Part shown: in pieces, positions 7,893-16,310 of the stretch
Layout of the letters: each line of letters starts with the position of its first letter
Position numbering within the stretch: position 1 is the first letter of the stretch
Origin: Candidatus Aenigmatarchaeota archaeon
GTDB lineage: Archaea; Aenigmatarchaeota; Aenigmatarchaeia; GW2011-AR5
Assembly (NCBI GenBank): GCA_016180925.1
Contig: JACPAH010000005.1
Span: forward strand, 1 to 55,336
Direction of reading: 5' to 3'
DNA length: 55,336 nucleotides
Notes under the pieces: model-generated
The model's input: only the letters and a program-made list of their open reading frames with translations
Told to the model about the DNA's origin: nothing
The model's database searches: none
Made by a program: the position numbers and the translations under genes

Positions 7893-9380
7893 ATGGTTAG
7901 AAAAAGCTCCATAATACTCGGGATAATGATAGCGCTGATTTCATACTACTTCGCGTATGAAATAATTTATGTGTTCCCGAAAGTCACGTCAGCGGCCGGA
8001 ATGACGCTCAACATCATCCTGGTTTCCGCCGAAATCCTCACAGCCGTCTTCAGCATATATCTCTACCACTCGGTATTCTGCTCGATGGAATGGAGGCATG
8101 CAAATTACAAAGGCCTGAAAAAATTCCCGTTCGTCACGATACAGATACCTGTCTTCAACGAGCCTGCCGGCACCATAAGAGACACCATAAAGGCGTGCAA
8201 ATCCCAGGACTATCCAAAAGACAGGTACGAGATAATAGTAGCCGACGATTCCACCGACATGAAAAAAATGAGGATGGTGGAGAGCCTCTGCAGGAATGAG
8301 GGTGTGAAATTCTTCCACAGGAACCACAGGAGAGGGTACAAAGCCGGGGCGCTGAACGACATACTCCAGCACTCAAAAGGCAGTATGCTGGCGCTTCTTG
8401 ATGCCGACGACATGCCCGAGAAGACCTTCCTGCCGCATTCCGTCGAAGTCCTTTCAAGCAGCGGCAAAATAGCATACGTCCAGTCGAGGAACGCGGAAAG
8501 GAACGATGAAAAAAACGCCGTGACAGGCATAGGAAGGATGATACGCGACCTGTTCTTCGGCTCAATAATGAAGAGCAAGGACATGCGGAATCTCTCGATA
8601 TTTTGCGGCTCGAGCGGCGTGATAAAAAGGGATGTCGTGGAGGAGATGGGAGGCTGGCCGGAGCAGACGGTCACGGAGGACATAGACATATCGACCAAAA
8701 TATTCGCGAAAGGGTACACGTCAAGATTCATAAACCCCGTCGAATGCAGGGGGCTTCTTCCGCTGTCCTTCTCTTCGCTGACAGGACAGACATACAGATG
8801 GGCGCACGGAACCACGAAGACCCTCATGATCCGCTGGAAAAGCATAATGAAGATACCCGGCTTCTGGAGGAAAAGCGAGCATTTCCTTTCGTGCGCAACC
8901 TATGTTCTTGGACCAGCTATATTAATAATAGACCTTATCATGGTCGCGCACCTGATATTCAAGATACCCATATTCCACATGTACGAGCCTGTGGGCGTGT
9001 GGGTATTCGGCGTCGCGCTTACCCTGAGCTCGTTCTTCACGCTGCTTTACGTCCAATTTCTGGACGAAAAGATAAACATGAAGAGGATATTCGCATACAT
9101 ATTTGCAATGTACGGCCTCTCGGTGAACTTCACGCTGGCGGCGTTCAGCGCAATAACAGGGAGGAAGTTCGAGTTTTTCAGGACGCCGAAAACGGTGCAG
9201 AAAAAAGACTACAGAAAAATAGCGAAGCGCTTCTGGATAGAAACCCTGGTAGCGGCTGTCTCAATATACGCAGGCGCGACAAACCTCATGAACCCCATAT
9301 ACAACGCGCAGGCAGTGTGGGTCATATTCTTCGGCATAGGATTCCTGTCGGCGCCTCTGCTTGCAGTGAAGTACGGCTAA
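7893..9380 (+). CDS. Membrane-bound processive-type family 2 glycosyltransferase
   Basis: 495 residues. Two N-terminal transmembrane helices (about 5-60), a GT-A catalytic domain (about 75-320) and several C-terminal helices, the layout of cellulose-synthase/hyaluronan-synthase-like enzymes. Motifs seen: FVTIQIPVFNEP at the start of the fold, ADDSTD, DADD (the metal-binding DxD), TEDID (catalytic base) and QTYRW (the QxxRW acceptor-side motif). It would make or extend a surface polysaccharide or lipid-linked glycan at the inner membrane face. It stands beside two AglB-like proteins, suggesting a cell-surface glycosylation locus. The stop overlaps the convergent gene by 4 bp. Confidence 0.85.
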   Translation: MVRKSSIILGIMIALISYYFAYEIIYVFPKVTSAAGMTLNIILVSAEILTAVFSIYLYHSVFCSMEWRHANYKGLKKFPFVTIQIPVFNEPAGTIRDTIKACKSQDYPKDRYEIIVADDSTDMKKMRMVESLCRNEGVKFFHRNHRRGYKAGALNDILQHSKGSMLALLDADDMPEKTFLPHSVEVLSSSGKIAYVQSRNAERNDEKNAVTGIGRMIRDLFFGSIMKSKDMRNLSIFCGSSGVIKRDVVEEMGGWPEQTVTEDIDISTKIFAKGYTSRFINPVECRGLLPLSFSSLTGQTYRWAHGTTKTLMIRWKSIMKIPGFWRKSEHFLSCATYVLGPAILIIDLIMVAHLIFKIPIFHMYEPVGVWVFGVALTLSSFFTLLYVQFLDEKINMKRIFAYIFAMYGLSVNFTLAAFSAITGRKFEFFRTPKTVQKKDYRKIAKRFWIETLVAAVSIYAGATNLMNPIYNAQAVWVIFFGIGFLSAPLLAVKYG

Positions 9381-10732
9381 ACTTTGTACACCTTTATCCC
9401 GGCATTATCATACACTGCATCCAGCCCGGAAAGACAACTGATGCCATATCTTTCCGCGAACCAGTCCTCCATGTATATGTATGAAATGCCGTAGCCCTCC
9501 GGAACCCTGCAAGTCGAGTAGAAATCATGAAGCTCCAATATCCTGGTGTTGACGTCCGGGGCGTATTCGGCATAGCCGTCGACAAAGTTCTTCCGCCCGG
9601 CGATGCCGGATATCCAGTGTCCCCACTGCCAGTCCGACAGGACGACGGCGCCAGGAGGCGTGTTGTCCCTGAGCCAGTGGAAAGCGTCTATCTGCTGCCG
9701 TACCGGATAATCCTGCGCCAGCGCAACAGCGCGCGAAAAGCCGAACCATGCCATATAAACCACCAAAAATACGACAAGCATCCTGCAGAAATTTCTGCTT
9801 ACCGAAGACCTTACTTTAACCAGGCCGAAAACGGCCGTGAATGCCGCCGGGAACAGCATGTAGAAGAACATTCTTTCCGCCGTGAGGGCGAGCGCGATGC
9901 CAAAAATGAACCAGAATCTCATGAAATTGTTCCTTGAATAAAGCAGGCCGACGGCAGAAAGCGCCAGCAGAGGCAGCGTGAAATAGCCCTTTCCGAGCTC
10001 CCAGAGGAAGTTCTCAGCGGCAGGCGACTCCAGGCTGTATCTCCTGTCCCTGTATTCCTCGTGCAAAGAATTCGGCTGCGGCAGGCCGTTCTGCGCGAGG
10101 AAAGGCGCGTACCACGCGAAAAACACCAGGATAACGGGCACGGCAAACTTCAGGATGTCCTTTATTCTGATTCCCCTGTCCGACAAGACGTAAGCAAGCA
10201 CTACTATGAGCATTATCCCGGCCGATTCGGGATGGAAAAGAAAGGCTATTCCAAGGGAAATCCCGGAATGCAAATATCTCTTTTCCGACATGAGATAGAG
10301 GGATAAGATGCCCAGTGCAATAGGCGGCGCCCTGGTGGATATGTGCGAATTGAGAAATATAATCCCGGGCATGAGGACAAGAAACAGGGCAAACAAATCC
10401 TCCCTGAAATATTTCCTGCTGAAGGCGTACGCCGTGCATGTCCCCAGAGCGCCTGAAAGCGACACGAACACCATGCCGCCCAGATTCAATCCAAGAATCA
10501 AGGCAAACGCCGCGTGAAAGAGCGGGAAAAGCGGCGGATACGTCATGGGGCGGCCGCCGAAACTCAATTCGTCGTAATACTTGCCCTCCAATATGTTTTC
10601 GGCTATCCTTGTGTGGTAGAAAGTCGGGGTGCCGACTATCTCATCTATACCGTAATAAAACTGCCTCATCACAAACGGCGCCATGAAAACGACGAAAGAC
10701 ACAACAAACAGTGCGGCTATTTTCCTGTCCAT
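9377..10732 (-). CDS. AglB/STT3-like GT-C membrane protein (copy 1)
   Basis: 451 residues from ATG 10732 (a TTG two codons upstream is also possible). About ten transmembrane helices and a short soluble C-terminal domain. The first outer loop has the signature YYDELSFGGRPMTYPPLFPL, matched in the neighbour by YDELSYGGRPYAYPP. In the C-terminal part, SDWQWGHWISGIAGRKNFVD aligns in style with the WWDYG-type acceptor motif of archaeal oligosaccharyltransferase AglB ('WWDYGYWI...R...DN'), but the motif is degenerate. It is likely a glycan-transferring GT-C enzyme rather than a standard AglB. It is transcribed divergently from its paralogue across about 35 bp. Confidence 0.65.
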   Translation of the reverse strand: MDRKIAALFVVSFVVFMAPFVMRQFYYGIDEIVGTPTFYHTRIAENILEGKYYDELSFGGRPMTYPPLFPLFHAAFALILGLNLGGMVFVSLSGALGTCTAYAFSRKYFREDLFALFLVLMPGIIFLNSHISTRAPPIALGILSLYLMSEKRYLHSGISLGIAFLFHPESAGIMLIVVLAYVLSDRGIRIKDILKFAVPVILVFFAWYAPFLAQNGLPQPNSLHEEYRDRRYSLESPAAENFLWELGKGYFTLPLLALSAVGLLYSRNNFMRFWFIFGIALALTAERMFFYMLFPAAFTAVFGLVKVRSSVSRNFCRMLVVFLVVYMAWFGFSRAVALAQDYPVRQQIDAFHWLRDNTPPGAVVLSDWQWGHWISGIAGRKNFVDGYAEYAPDVNTRILELHDFYSTCRVPEGYGISYIYMEDWFAERYGISCLSGLDAVYDNAGIKVYKV

Positions 10733-10767
10733 ACGCAATTTTTATCTATTAGCATTAAATCTCTATT

Positions 10768-12081
10768 ATGAAGCGCGCCCTCGTGTTTCTCGCCGTCATA
10801 TTCGCTGTGGCCCTTGCAATAAGGATGACGCCTTATTTCTGGGAAGGCCGCCCGATAGGGCTTGACTCATACTATCATATAAGGATGGCATCAAGCCTTG
10901 AGGACGGCCGGCCTGCATACGACGAGCTTTCATACGGCGGCAGGCCTTACGCATACCCTCCTGGCATCCATCTCCTACTTTCGCTGCGTCCGGAAGCGGC
11001 GGCTTTCATAATAACCCTCATAGGATCGCTCCTGATACCGGCGACATTCCTCCTTGCAAGACATATTTACGGCGAAAAAGCCGGGATCCTGGCTGCGTTC
11101 CTTATCGCATTCGTGCCCGTGCATATATGGAAAAGCTCCAGCAACGTTCTAGTTACATCTATAGACCTGACGCTCCTGGCGCTTGCCGCATATTTCCTCG
11201 TGAAGAAAGACTTTATGAAATATTTCTCGGTATCGGCACTGATTTTCATATTCTCACCGGCAGTCTCGATCCTTTCGCTCCTGCTTTACGCGTCATGCGC
11301 AAAGAGGAACAATAAAACAATGCTTGTCGTTGCGCTAGCCGCAGCCGAAATCTTGGCGGCATACCTCCTTTACGGCAGCGCCATTGCCGTCTACACGCAA
11401 AGCATGCCGTGGGACATATCAAGCGCCCTCTTTGAGGATATAGGAATTGCAGACGTGTTTTACAGGCTCACGCCGTTCCTGATACCGCTGTCCGTGCTTG
11501 GTCTGTACATGTCAAGAAAGAGCGTAAGCAGGCCGGTTCTTCTATGGCTTGCCGTCATGCTCGTCCTGTTCGCAGCAGGGAAGATAGAGACAGACCGCGG
11601 GCTCGTCTACATGGGGGTGCCCTTGTGCATATTCTCCTCGCATGCATTGGCATCGCTGAAGAGGAAAGAGGTCATGGCAGTCATTCTCGCCATAACCGCG
11701 ATAACCGGCATCTACTCCCTGAACAACATCAGATGGGGAATAGTCACGGACGACGAATATGCAGCGCTGACATGGATAAAGGAAAACACGCCCGAAGACA
11801 CTACTGTACTTGCCCAGTTCCTTGAGGGCCACTGGATATCGGGCATCGCCGGAAGAAGGAACGTTGCGGACCCGAACCTCATAGGCGCGCCGGCAGCCGA
11901 GCGCCTCGAAGACATACTGGATGCGTACAGGAACGAGAGCCAGAAAGAAATCCTTCGGAAATACAACGTCTCCTATATATTGTATACGGAACGCGCGCCT
12001 CAGGTCGGCTCCCGACCCGAATATTTCCCATACACAGAAGTGCATAGGAGCGGGAACGTGATAATCTTTCAGACCAGGTAA
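10768..12081 (+). CDS. AglB/STT3-like GT-C membrane protein (copy 2)
   Basis: 437 residues, about ten transmembrane helices and a soluble tail. DSYYH in the first outer loop corresponds to the acidic metal-binding motif of GT-C enzymes; YDELSYGGRPYAYPPG follows, as in the paralogue. The tail has LAQFLEGHWISGIAGRRNVADP, aligned with DWQWGHWISGIAGRKNFVD of copy 1, so the WWDYG-like centre is weaker here (FLEGHW). The two genes stand head to head and must share a very short promoter region (TTTTTATCTATTAGCATTAAAT at about 10739-10760). It is likely a dedicated glycosyltransferase acting with the enzyme at 7893. Confidence 0.65.
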   Translation: MKRALVFLAVIFAVALAIRMTPYFWEGRPIGLDSYYHIRMASSLEDGRPAYDELSYGGRPYAYPPGIHLLLSLRPEAAAFIITLIGSLLIPATFLLARHIYGEKAGILAAFLIAFVPVHIWKSSSNVLVTSIDLTLLALAAYFLVKKDFMKYFSVSALIFIFSPAVSILSLLLYASCAKRNNKTMLVVALAAAEILAAYLLYGSAIAVYTQSMPWDISSALFEDIGIADVFYRLTPFLIPLSVLGLYMSRKSVSRPVLLWLAVMLVLFAAGKIETDRGLVYMGVPLCIFSSHALASLKRKEVMAVILAITAITGIYSLNNIRWGIVTDDEYAALTWIKENTPEDTTVLAQFLEGHWISGIAGRRNVADPNLIGAPAAERLEDILDAYRNESQKEILRKYNVSYILYTERAPQVGSRPEYFPYTEVHRSGNVIIFQTR

Positions 12082-12290
12082 TCATGAATTTTCTTCGTCG
12101 GGAGATGTCGCGCTGAGCTGACGGTCTATCTCCTGCTCAATTTCACTAATTTCTTCCGGCGTTACGACATAATTTTTATATTTTCTAACCTCTATTGAAG
12201 GCGCTTTACAATCTTTTCCGCTTCATTTTTATCAAGCTTGTCGATATACTTGACGACGCTTTGAGAAATGATAACATTATAATTTGGCAT
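12082..12290 (-). pseudogene. Small gene of about 70 residues with a one-base frameshift
   Basis: From ATG 12290 the frame reads MPNYNVIISQSVVKYIDKLD and then stops. Adding one A to the AAAA run near 12211-12214 continues it as KDCKAPSIEVRKYKNYVVTP then EEISEIEQEIDRQLSATSPD, ending at 12082. The join gives one compact charged protein in the host codon style, and the total length is 3n+2 as expected for one missing base. The family is not recognised; the N-terminus is loosely like small toxin/antitoxin proteins. The frameshift could be an assembly error. Confidence 0.4.
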
Positions 12291-12325
12291 AATGATATTG
12301 ATTTCAGTTCATATTTATACGCTGA

Positions 12326-13243
12326 TTACATTTTCTTCATCTCGTCAAGCAGAACCGTTGCATATGAGCCCTTCGGCAGGAAGAATTTCAATAGCGCAGT
12401 GCTGTTTTTTATCGCATAGCTTACCGTTGTCTTCACTCTGGTTTGTCTTTCGGAGCCTCTGCAACAAATCCTCATCCCCCTGAGCATGAAATCATCCGGC
12501 GACACGCCTTCCATGGCAAGGAAGCTTTTCATGAATGGGTTTTGTATCCTTGAGCCGTAACCGACCAGAGGCAGCTTGACAGGCACATTCCTGTTCTCGA
12601 TGCATTTCTGCAGCACGCAGTTGAATATCCATGACTGGTATGAGTGGATGAAGAACTTTATCTCGGCTTTCTGTAGAGATGACATGCCTTTCCCGGTCTG
12701 GCATTCAACGGCCTTCCCGGCCTTCTTCATGTCCCCCTTCACCATACACCTCCCAATCATGTAGTTGTCTGCGTTAACTCCGAAACGCTGCCTGCCGAAG
12801 AAGTTGTAGAAGCCTTCATCCCTTACGCTCCTGGCAAAATCCTCCAGCTTTTCTATTTCGGTGCACTCATGGAGCGTTATCTCGAAATCATTGCCTTTGA
12901 GGTCACCGACTGATATATGATTCGCCGTCTTCGATACGAAAGAGACGCTTATGTTCCCCATGTCCAAGTCATCGAACGAAGAGTCCTTGACCGTTATATA
13001 CTGATACGTCACAGCATTCTTGTCCTTCAGGCCCGCATATCCGACGTCTCTGGCTCCCGTCCTCTCACATATCTTCCTTATGACATCCCTGGTATTTTCG
13101 CCGCTCTTCATCATCAGGTAGAGAGAATAGCGGCCTTTTACCAGCCTGACGCCTGAAGATGTTCTCTCGAACTTCCTGAGAAATTTGTCGTCTATGACTT
13201 CCCGGACCACAAAGTCGTCGTTGGTTCTGAGGGCGAAATTCAT
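12326..13243 (-). CDS. truD: tRNA pseudouridine(13) synthase TruD
   Basis: 305 residues from ATG 13243 (a GTG three codons upstream is an alternative). TruD converts U13 (and sites in other RNAs) to pseudouridine. The sequence shows the family motif GYAGLKDKNAVTYQYITV with the catalytic Asp near residue 74, and FYNFFGRQRFG further on. It is somewhat short relative to other archaeal TruD proteins, suggesting a reduced insertion domain. It lies downstream of pth2 on the same strand, separated by a hairpin cluster that would be in its leader. Confidence 0.92.
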   Translation of the reverse strand: MNFALRTNDDFVVREVIDDKFLRKFERTSSGVRLVKGRYSLYLMMKSGENTRDVIRKICERTGARDVGYAGLKDKNAVTYQYITVKDSSFDDLDMGNISVSFVSKTANHISVGDLKGNDFEITLHECTEIEKLEDFARSVRDEGFYNFFGRQRFGVNADNYMIGRCMVKGDMKKAGKAVECQTGKGMSSLQKAEIKFFIHSYQSWIFNCVLQKCIENRNVPVKLPLVGYGSRIQNPFMKSFLAMEGVSPDDFMLRGMRICCRGSERQTRVKTTVSYAIKNSTALLKFFLPKGSYATVLLDEMKKM

Positions 13244-13295
13244 ACGGGACACTTATCTGCAACGACATTTAAATCTTTAAACATCGTTGAGATGA

Positions 13296-13375
13296 CAAAG
13301 AACTTTGTTCTTTGATTACTTCAGCATCTTTAAAGAAGTGAACTTCTTTAAGATCCTAAATAGCTTCGCTATTTA
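13296..13375. repeat. Three hairpins between pth2 and truD
   Basis: Perfect stems at 13296-13314 (arms CAAAGAAC, loop TTT), 13330-13351 (arms TTAAAGAAG, loop TGAA) and 13357-13375 (arms TAAATAGC, loop TTC). The last two are separated by about 5-6 nt (GATCC). They occupy almost the entire gap between the two codirectional genes and reach the pth2 stop codon, so they would be transcribed with both. Confidence 0.75.
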
Positions 13376-13707
13376 AGGAGTTTCAGAGAGCCCGTTATCT
13401 TGTCTATCTTCTTTTCCTCGTCGGGGCCTATGCCAAGAGCGGTCACAGTCCCTGGCTCCAATTCAGTCAAACCGGCATCGGAGATGAGGCAGGAAACTAT
13501 CGAGGATTTGTCGCATTTTTTCTTCATCTCAATCATGTCTTCCATTGCGGCCTGGAGTATTATTTTTTTCTGCCCATTCCTGAACCACGTATCGACATTT
13601 TTTTTCTTCGACTTCAACAAAGCTGAAACGGATGCATGACAGGATTGCGCGGCCGTCTTTCCGGGTGACATCGCTATGTCCTGTCTTATCACAATTATCT
13701 GCTTCAT
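13369..13707 (-). CDS. pth2: Peptidyl-tRNA hydrolase, archaeal type (Pth2)
   Basis: 112 residues, the normal Pth2 size. The start MKQIIVIRQDIAMSPGKTAA and QSCHASVSALL show the conserved Lys-Gly-K..aQ..HA segment of the family, and the end has EPGTVTALGIGP, the conserved glycine-rich turn before the final helix. It recycles peptidyl-tRNA released from stalled ribosomes. It is codirectional with truD and downstream of the glycosyltransferase at 13740, forming an RNA/translation pair. Confidence 0.95.
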   Translation of the reverse strand: MKQIIVIRQDIAMSPGKTAAQSCHASVSALLKSKKKNVDTWFRNGQKKIILQAAMEDMIEMKKKCDKSSIVSCLISDAGLTELEPGTVTALGIGPDEEKKIDKITGSLKLLK

Positions 13708-13739
13708 TGGTTTATTATGGGCGACTCCCTTAAAAAACT

Positions 13740-14381
13740 CTATACATACGACCTTATCAGTTCCTTTATCTGGTAGATTACAACCCTTACGCTTTCCTTT
13801 ATACCCATGCCTCTCCTCTTGTATTCGACGCTGACAGGTACCTGAATGACGCTGAGGCCGCGCCTAGAGGCCTTTATCATAGTCTCGGTCTCAAACTCGT
13901 ACCTGTTGCTCCTGAGCCCCATTTCAAGGAATTTGCTTTTCCTGAAAGCCCTGAAGCCGCAAAGAACGTCCCTGTAAAACCTTCTCGTGGAAAGGAAAAC
14001 CATGACAGCTGCAAAGGTGTTGGAAATCATTCGCTGGAACGGCACGTCGCTCCTACTGCGGAAACCAACGACCATGTCAGCCTTGTCCAAAGCAGAGACA
14101 AATTGCGGTATCTGATACGGGTCCAACTGGGAGTCGCCGTCAATGAAGACTATCTTTTCACACGACGCATGTTCGGCACCGACCCTGCATGCATACCCCT
14201 TCCCCGTGTTTTTTTCCAGACGTATGCACTTATCCGCCTTTTTTCCAAGAAATCCGCATATATCCATGTCGGAACCGTCGTCTACGACTATCACCTCATA
14301 ATCTTTCCTTATTTTTTTGAGGACGCTTTCTATGTCCTTCATTTCATTGTAGACGGGGATGATGACGGAGGCGGCAGGCAT
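13740..14381 (-). CDS. Family 2 glycosyltransferase, dolichol-phosphate-mannose-synthase type
   Basis: 213 residues, a GT-A domain only, without the C-terminal membrane helices of longer relatives. Seen: SVIIPVYNEMKDIESVLKKI, VDDGSD, ...FIDGDSQLDP (DxD metal site), VVGFRSRSD. Enzymes of this kind move a sugar from a nucleotide sugar to polyprenyl phosphate. The start codon directly abuts the stop of the CDP-alcohol phosphotransferase gene upstream, so they form one operon making lipid or lipid-linked sugar intermediates. Confidence 0.85.
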   Translation of the reverse strand: MPAASVIIPVYNEMKDIESVLKKIRKDYEVIVVDDGSDMDICGFLGKKADKCIRLEKNTGKGYACRVGAEHASCEKIVFIDGDSQLDPYQIPQFVSALDKADMVVGFRSRSDVPFQRMISNTFAAVMVFLSTRRFYRDVLCGFRAFRKSKFLEMGLRSNRYEFETETMIKASRRGLSVIQVPVSVEYKRRGMGIKESVRVVIYQIKELIRSYV

Positions 14382-14972
14382 TCAACCACTCCTTTTCACG
14401 GAAGCCGATATCCTCTGCAGAGCGCTCACATTCGTCAGGACTGCCAGAAGAGCTATGAAATATACCAGATACATGACATTAAATGAAGCCGACAAAATTC
14501 CCAGGAACAGCAGTATCATGCGCTCCCCGCGCTCGACCAGGCCTCCTTTCACCTCAATCCCGAGCTCTCTCATGGCAGCCGCCCTGACGAAGGTAGTCAT
14601 GATGCTGCCAAACAGGAGAGCCGTTATCCATAAGTTTGCCCCGATGAAGAAAGGCGGAAGCCCGGATGCCATAAGGGAAACTATCACGATAAACTCGACG
14701 TACCTGTCCACGACAGTGTCGTAAAAGGCCCCTTTCGGCACGGCCGAATTCCTGTACCTGGCAACCGAGCCGTCAACCATGTCCGAAAGCGCCGCCAGCG
14801 CAAATACAGCCGAGGCCTCTGCGAAACGCCCCATAATTATAAAATAAGCCGACAATATGGACAGCAGGAATGAAATTAACGTCCATTGGTTCGGCGTTAC
14901 CGGCACCCCGGACATCTTTTTCCCGACAAACCTTCCAATAGACTCGAACTTTTCCCTGTTCTTGTAGAGCAT
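14382..14972 (-). CDS. CDP-alcohol phosphatidyltransferase family protein (archaetidyl-alcohol phosphate synthase)
   Basis: 196 residues from ATG 14972; TTTAAATTC about 28 nt upstream fits a TATA box for this start, so the TTG 42 nt upstream is unlikely. The motif DMVDGSVARYRNSAVPKGAF then YDTVVDRY matches the family signature D-x2-DG-x2-AR-x8-G-x3-D-x3-D with all key Asp/Gly/Arg residues. Several membrane helices follow. The enzyme joins CDP-archaeol to an alcohol phosphate such as inositol or glycerol phosphate. CarS, which makes CDP-archaeol, is 1 kb away, so both steps of head-group attachment are here. The exact alcohol is not determined. Confidence 0.85.
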   Translation of the reverse strand: MLYKNREKFESIGRFVGKKMSGVPVTPNQWTLISFLLSILSAYFIIMGRFAEASAVFALAALSDMVDGSVARYRNSAVPKGAFYDTVVDRYVEFIVIVSLMASGLPPFFIGANLWITALLFGSIMTTFVRAAAMRELGIEVKGGLVERGERMILLFLGILSASFNVMYLVYFIALLAVLTNVSALQRISASVKRSG

Positions 14973-15030
14973 AACAATAATGCTTCCGCAGAAGAATTTA
15001 AATTGAAAAATCAACTCATATAGTGGTTAA

Positions 15031-15519
15031 ATGGTTGCTGAAATCCTCATAGGGCTTGTCACGTCTTTCGGCTACCTTGGCGTGTTTGCCGCCAGCCTCA
15101 TAGGCAGCGCCACAATAATACTTCCTGTGCCGTCGTTTTTCGTTATATTCTTTGCAGGGACCACACTGAACCCTCTGGCCGTAGGTATAATAGGAGGGCT
15201 GGGGGCTGCCATAGGCGAGATGACGGCTTATGCCGCAGGGTACGGCGGAAGAGCCATAGCCGACAGAAAAAAGACAGACTCAAAGAAACGCCTGAACAAC
15301 ATAGAGAAGCTGTTCAAGAAATACGGCGGGTTCGTTATAATATTCATATTTGCACTGACGCCGCTGCCCGACGACTTCATAGGACTGTTCTGCGGTGCCA
15401 TAAAATACAACCCGAAAAAATTCATAGTCGCCGCCGCTGCGGGAAAAATAATTCTTTACACTTTCCTGGCGTATGCGGGATTTTACGGGCTGGATATAGT
15501 CCTGAACTACCTTTCGTGA
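15031..15519 (+). CDS. DedA/VTT-family membrane protein
   Basis: 162 residues with about five hydrophobic segments. The opening half has a VTT-like pattern with glycine-rich reentrant segments (GIIGGLGAAIGEMTAYAAGY), a middle basic loop (RKKTDSKKRLNN) and FALTPLPDDFIGLFCGAIKY, resembling the conserved 'F.p..pd....aG' of DedA proteins. Members move lipids or lipid-linked carriers across the membrane. Its place among phospholipid head-group genes suits that role. Divergent from the gene at 14972. Confidence 0.75.
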   Translation: MVAEILIGLVTSFGYLGVFAASLIGSATIILPVPSFFVIFFAGTTLNPLAVGIIGGLGAAIGEMTAYAAGYGGRAIADRKKTDSKKRLNNIEKLFKKYGGFVIIFIFALTPLPDDFIGLFCGAIKYNPKKFIVAAAAGKIILYTFLAYAGFYGLDIVLNYLS

Positions 15520-15520
15520 T

Positions 15521-15581
15521 CAAAGACATTAATTCATAATGTCTTTGTCATGTCAACGGCATCAATAAAATGATGCCATTG
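15521..15581. terminator. Paired hairpin between convergent genes
   Basis: Stem 1 at 15521-15547 (arms CAAAGACATT/AATGTCTTTG), spacer TCATGT (6 nt), stem 2 at 15554-15581 (arms CAACGGCATC/GATGCCATTG with one G-T pair). It fills the 69-bp gap between the converging dedA-like and carS genes. It may act as a bidirectional transcript end, and it shows the same two-stem, 6-nt-spacer layout as the leader hairpins. Confidence 0.6.
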
Positions 15582-15588
15582 CACATAG

Positions 15589-16107
15589 TCACCATGGATT
15601 CTTCTTAACTTTCATCATATAGCATCCTATGTAGTTCGTGAACAGGTGTATCGGGGGCGTTGCCAGCAAAAGAGCTATCAATATGTACGGGTCCAAAGTC
15701 TCCACGACAGACGCGAACAAAAAAGCAGCAACCAAGAATCCCAGCTGGTCCATTATGACTGCGGAATCGCCGCTGTTCAGGCCAAATCTCCTCTTTATGA
15801 AGGAGCCTGCTATGTCTCCTGCCATGGTTCCCAGAACAAGAGCAATAATGAGAGGGAATGTCATGTGATATAGCTGCAGGGGTATCATGTCCTGGTAAAG
15901 AACCTGCAGGGAGCCGACGGCAAGTCCTGCTATAATGCCGCCAATTGTCCCTTCAATGGTCTTGCTGTTCCCAAGTATCCTGTGGTTCCTCAGGTTTCTG
16001 CCGAAATCTATCGGCTTTTTGCCTTTCATGACAGGGGGAAACCCGTTGGCGACGTATGACGAGGCTATAAACCAGAATATATTCACTACAAAAAGCAGAA
16101 AATCCAT
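15589..16107 (-). CDS. carS: CDP-archaeol synthase CarS
   Basis: 172 residues from ATG 16107 (the TTG further upstream is less likely). Seen: SYVANGFPPVMKGKKPIDFG near the start, RILGNSKTIEGTIGGIIAGL and GDIAGSFIKRRFGLNSGDSA then VIMDQLGF, the signature of CarS/CdsA-like cytidylyltransferases. It activates unsaturated archaetidic acid with CTP to give CDP-archaeol in the membrane. The product feeds the CDP-alcohol phosphotransferase encoded at 14382. Confidence 0.93.
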   Translation of the reverse strand: MDFLLFVVNIFWFIASSYVANGFPPVMKGKKPIDFGRNLRNHRILGNSKTIEGTIGGIIAGLAVGSLQVLYQDMIPLQLYHMTFPLIIALVLGTMAGDIAGSFIKRRFGLNSGDSAVIMDQLGFLVAAFLFASVVETLDPYILIALLLATPPIHLFTNYIGCYMMKVKKNPW

Positions 16108-16224
16108 TTCATTAGATTGCAACCGGATATTTTAATATGTTCTCTGAGCAGCCTGTCGAGCATCTTAAAAGTGTGGCTGCCATACTCTTTGTAAATGAAA
16201 ATCTCCAAAAAACAGGGTTTTGCG

Positions 16225-16310
16225 CAAAGAAGCGCAGCTTCTTTGACATCTCAGAGGAATTCAGATAATTCCCCTGCAGATATGAGATCTCAAAGGAGGT
16301 CTCTCCTTTG
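16225..16310 (+). promoter_or_regulatory. Hairpin cluster that captures the SD and TTG start of the GT4 gene
   Basis: Stem at 16225-16245 (arms CAAAGAAGC, loop GCA), an imperfect stem over 16252-16276 (CAGAGGAATT against AATTCCCCTG), then 16291-16310 (arms CAAAGGAG/CTCCTTTG, loop GTCT) preceded by AGATCT. In the last stem the Shine-Dalgarno GGAGGT (16295-16300) is in the 5' arm and loop, and the final TTG (16308-16310) is the start codon of the next gene, 7 nt after the SD. Folding would hide both. The same arrangement recurs at Pelota. Confidence 0.65.
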
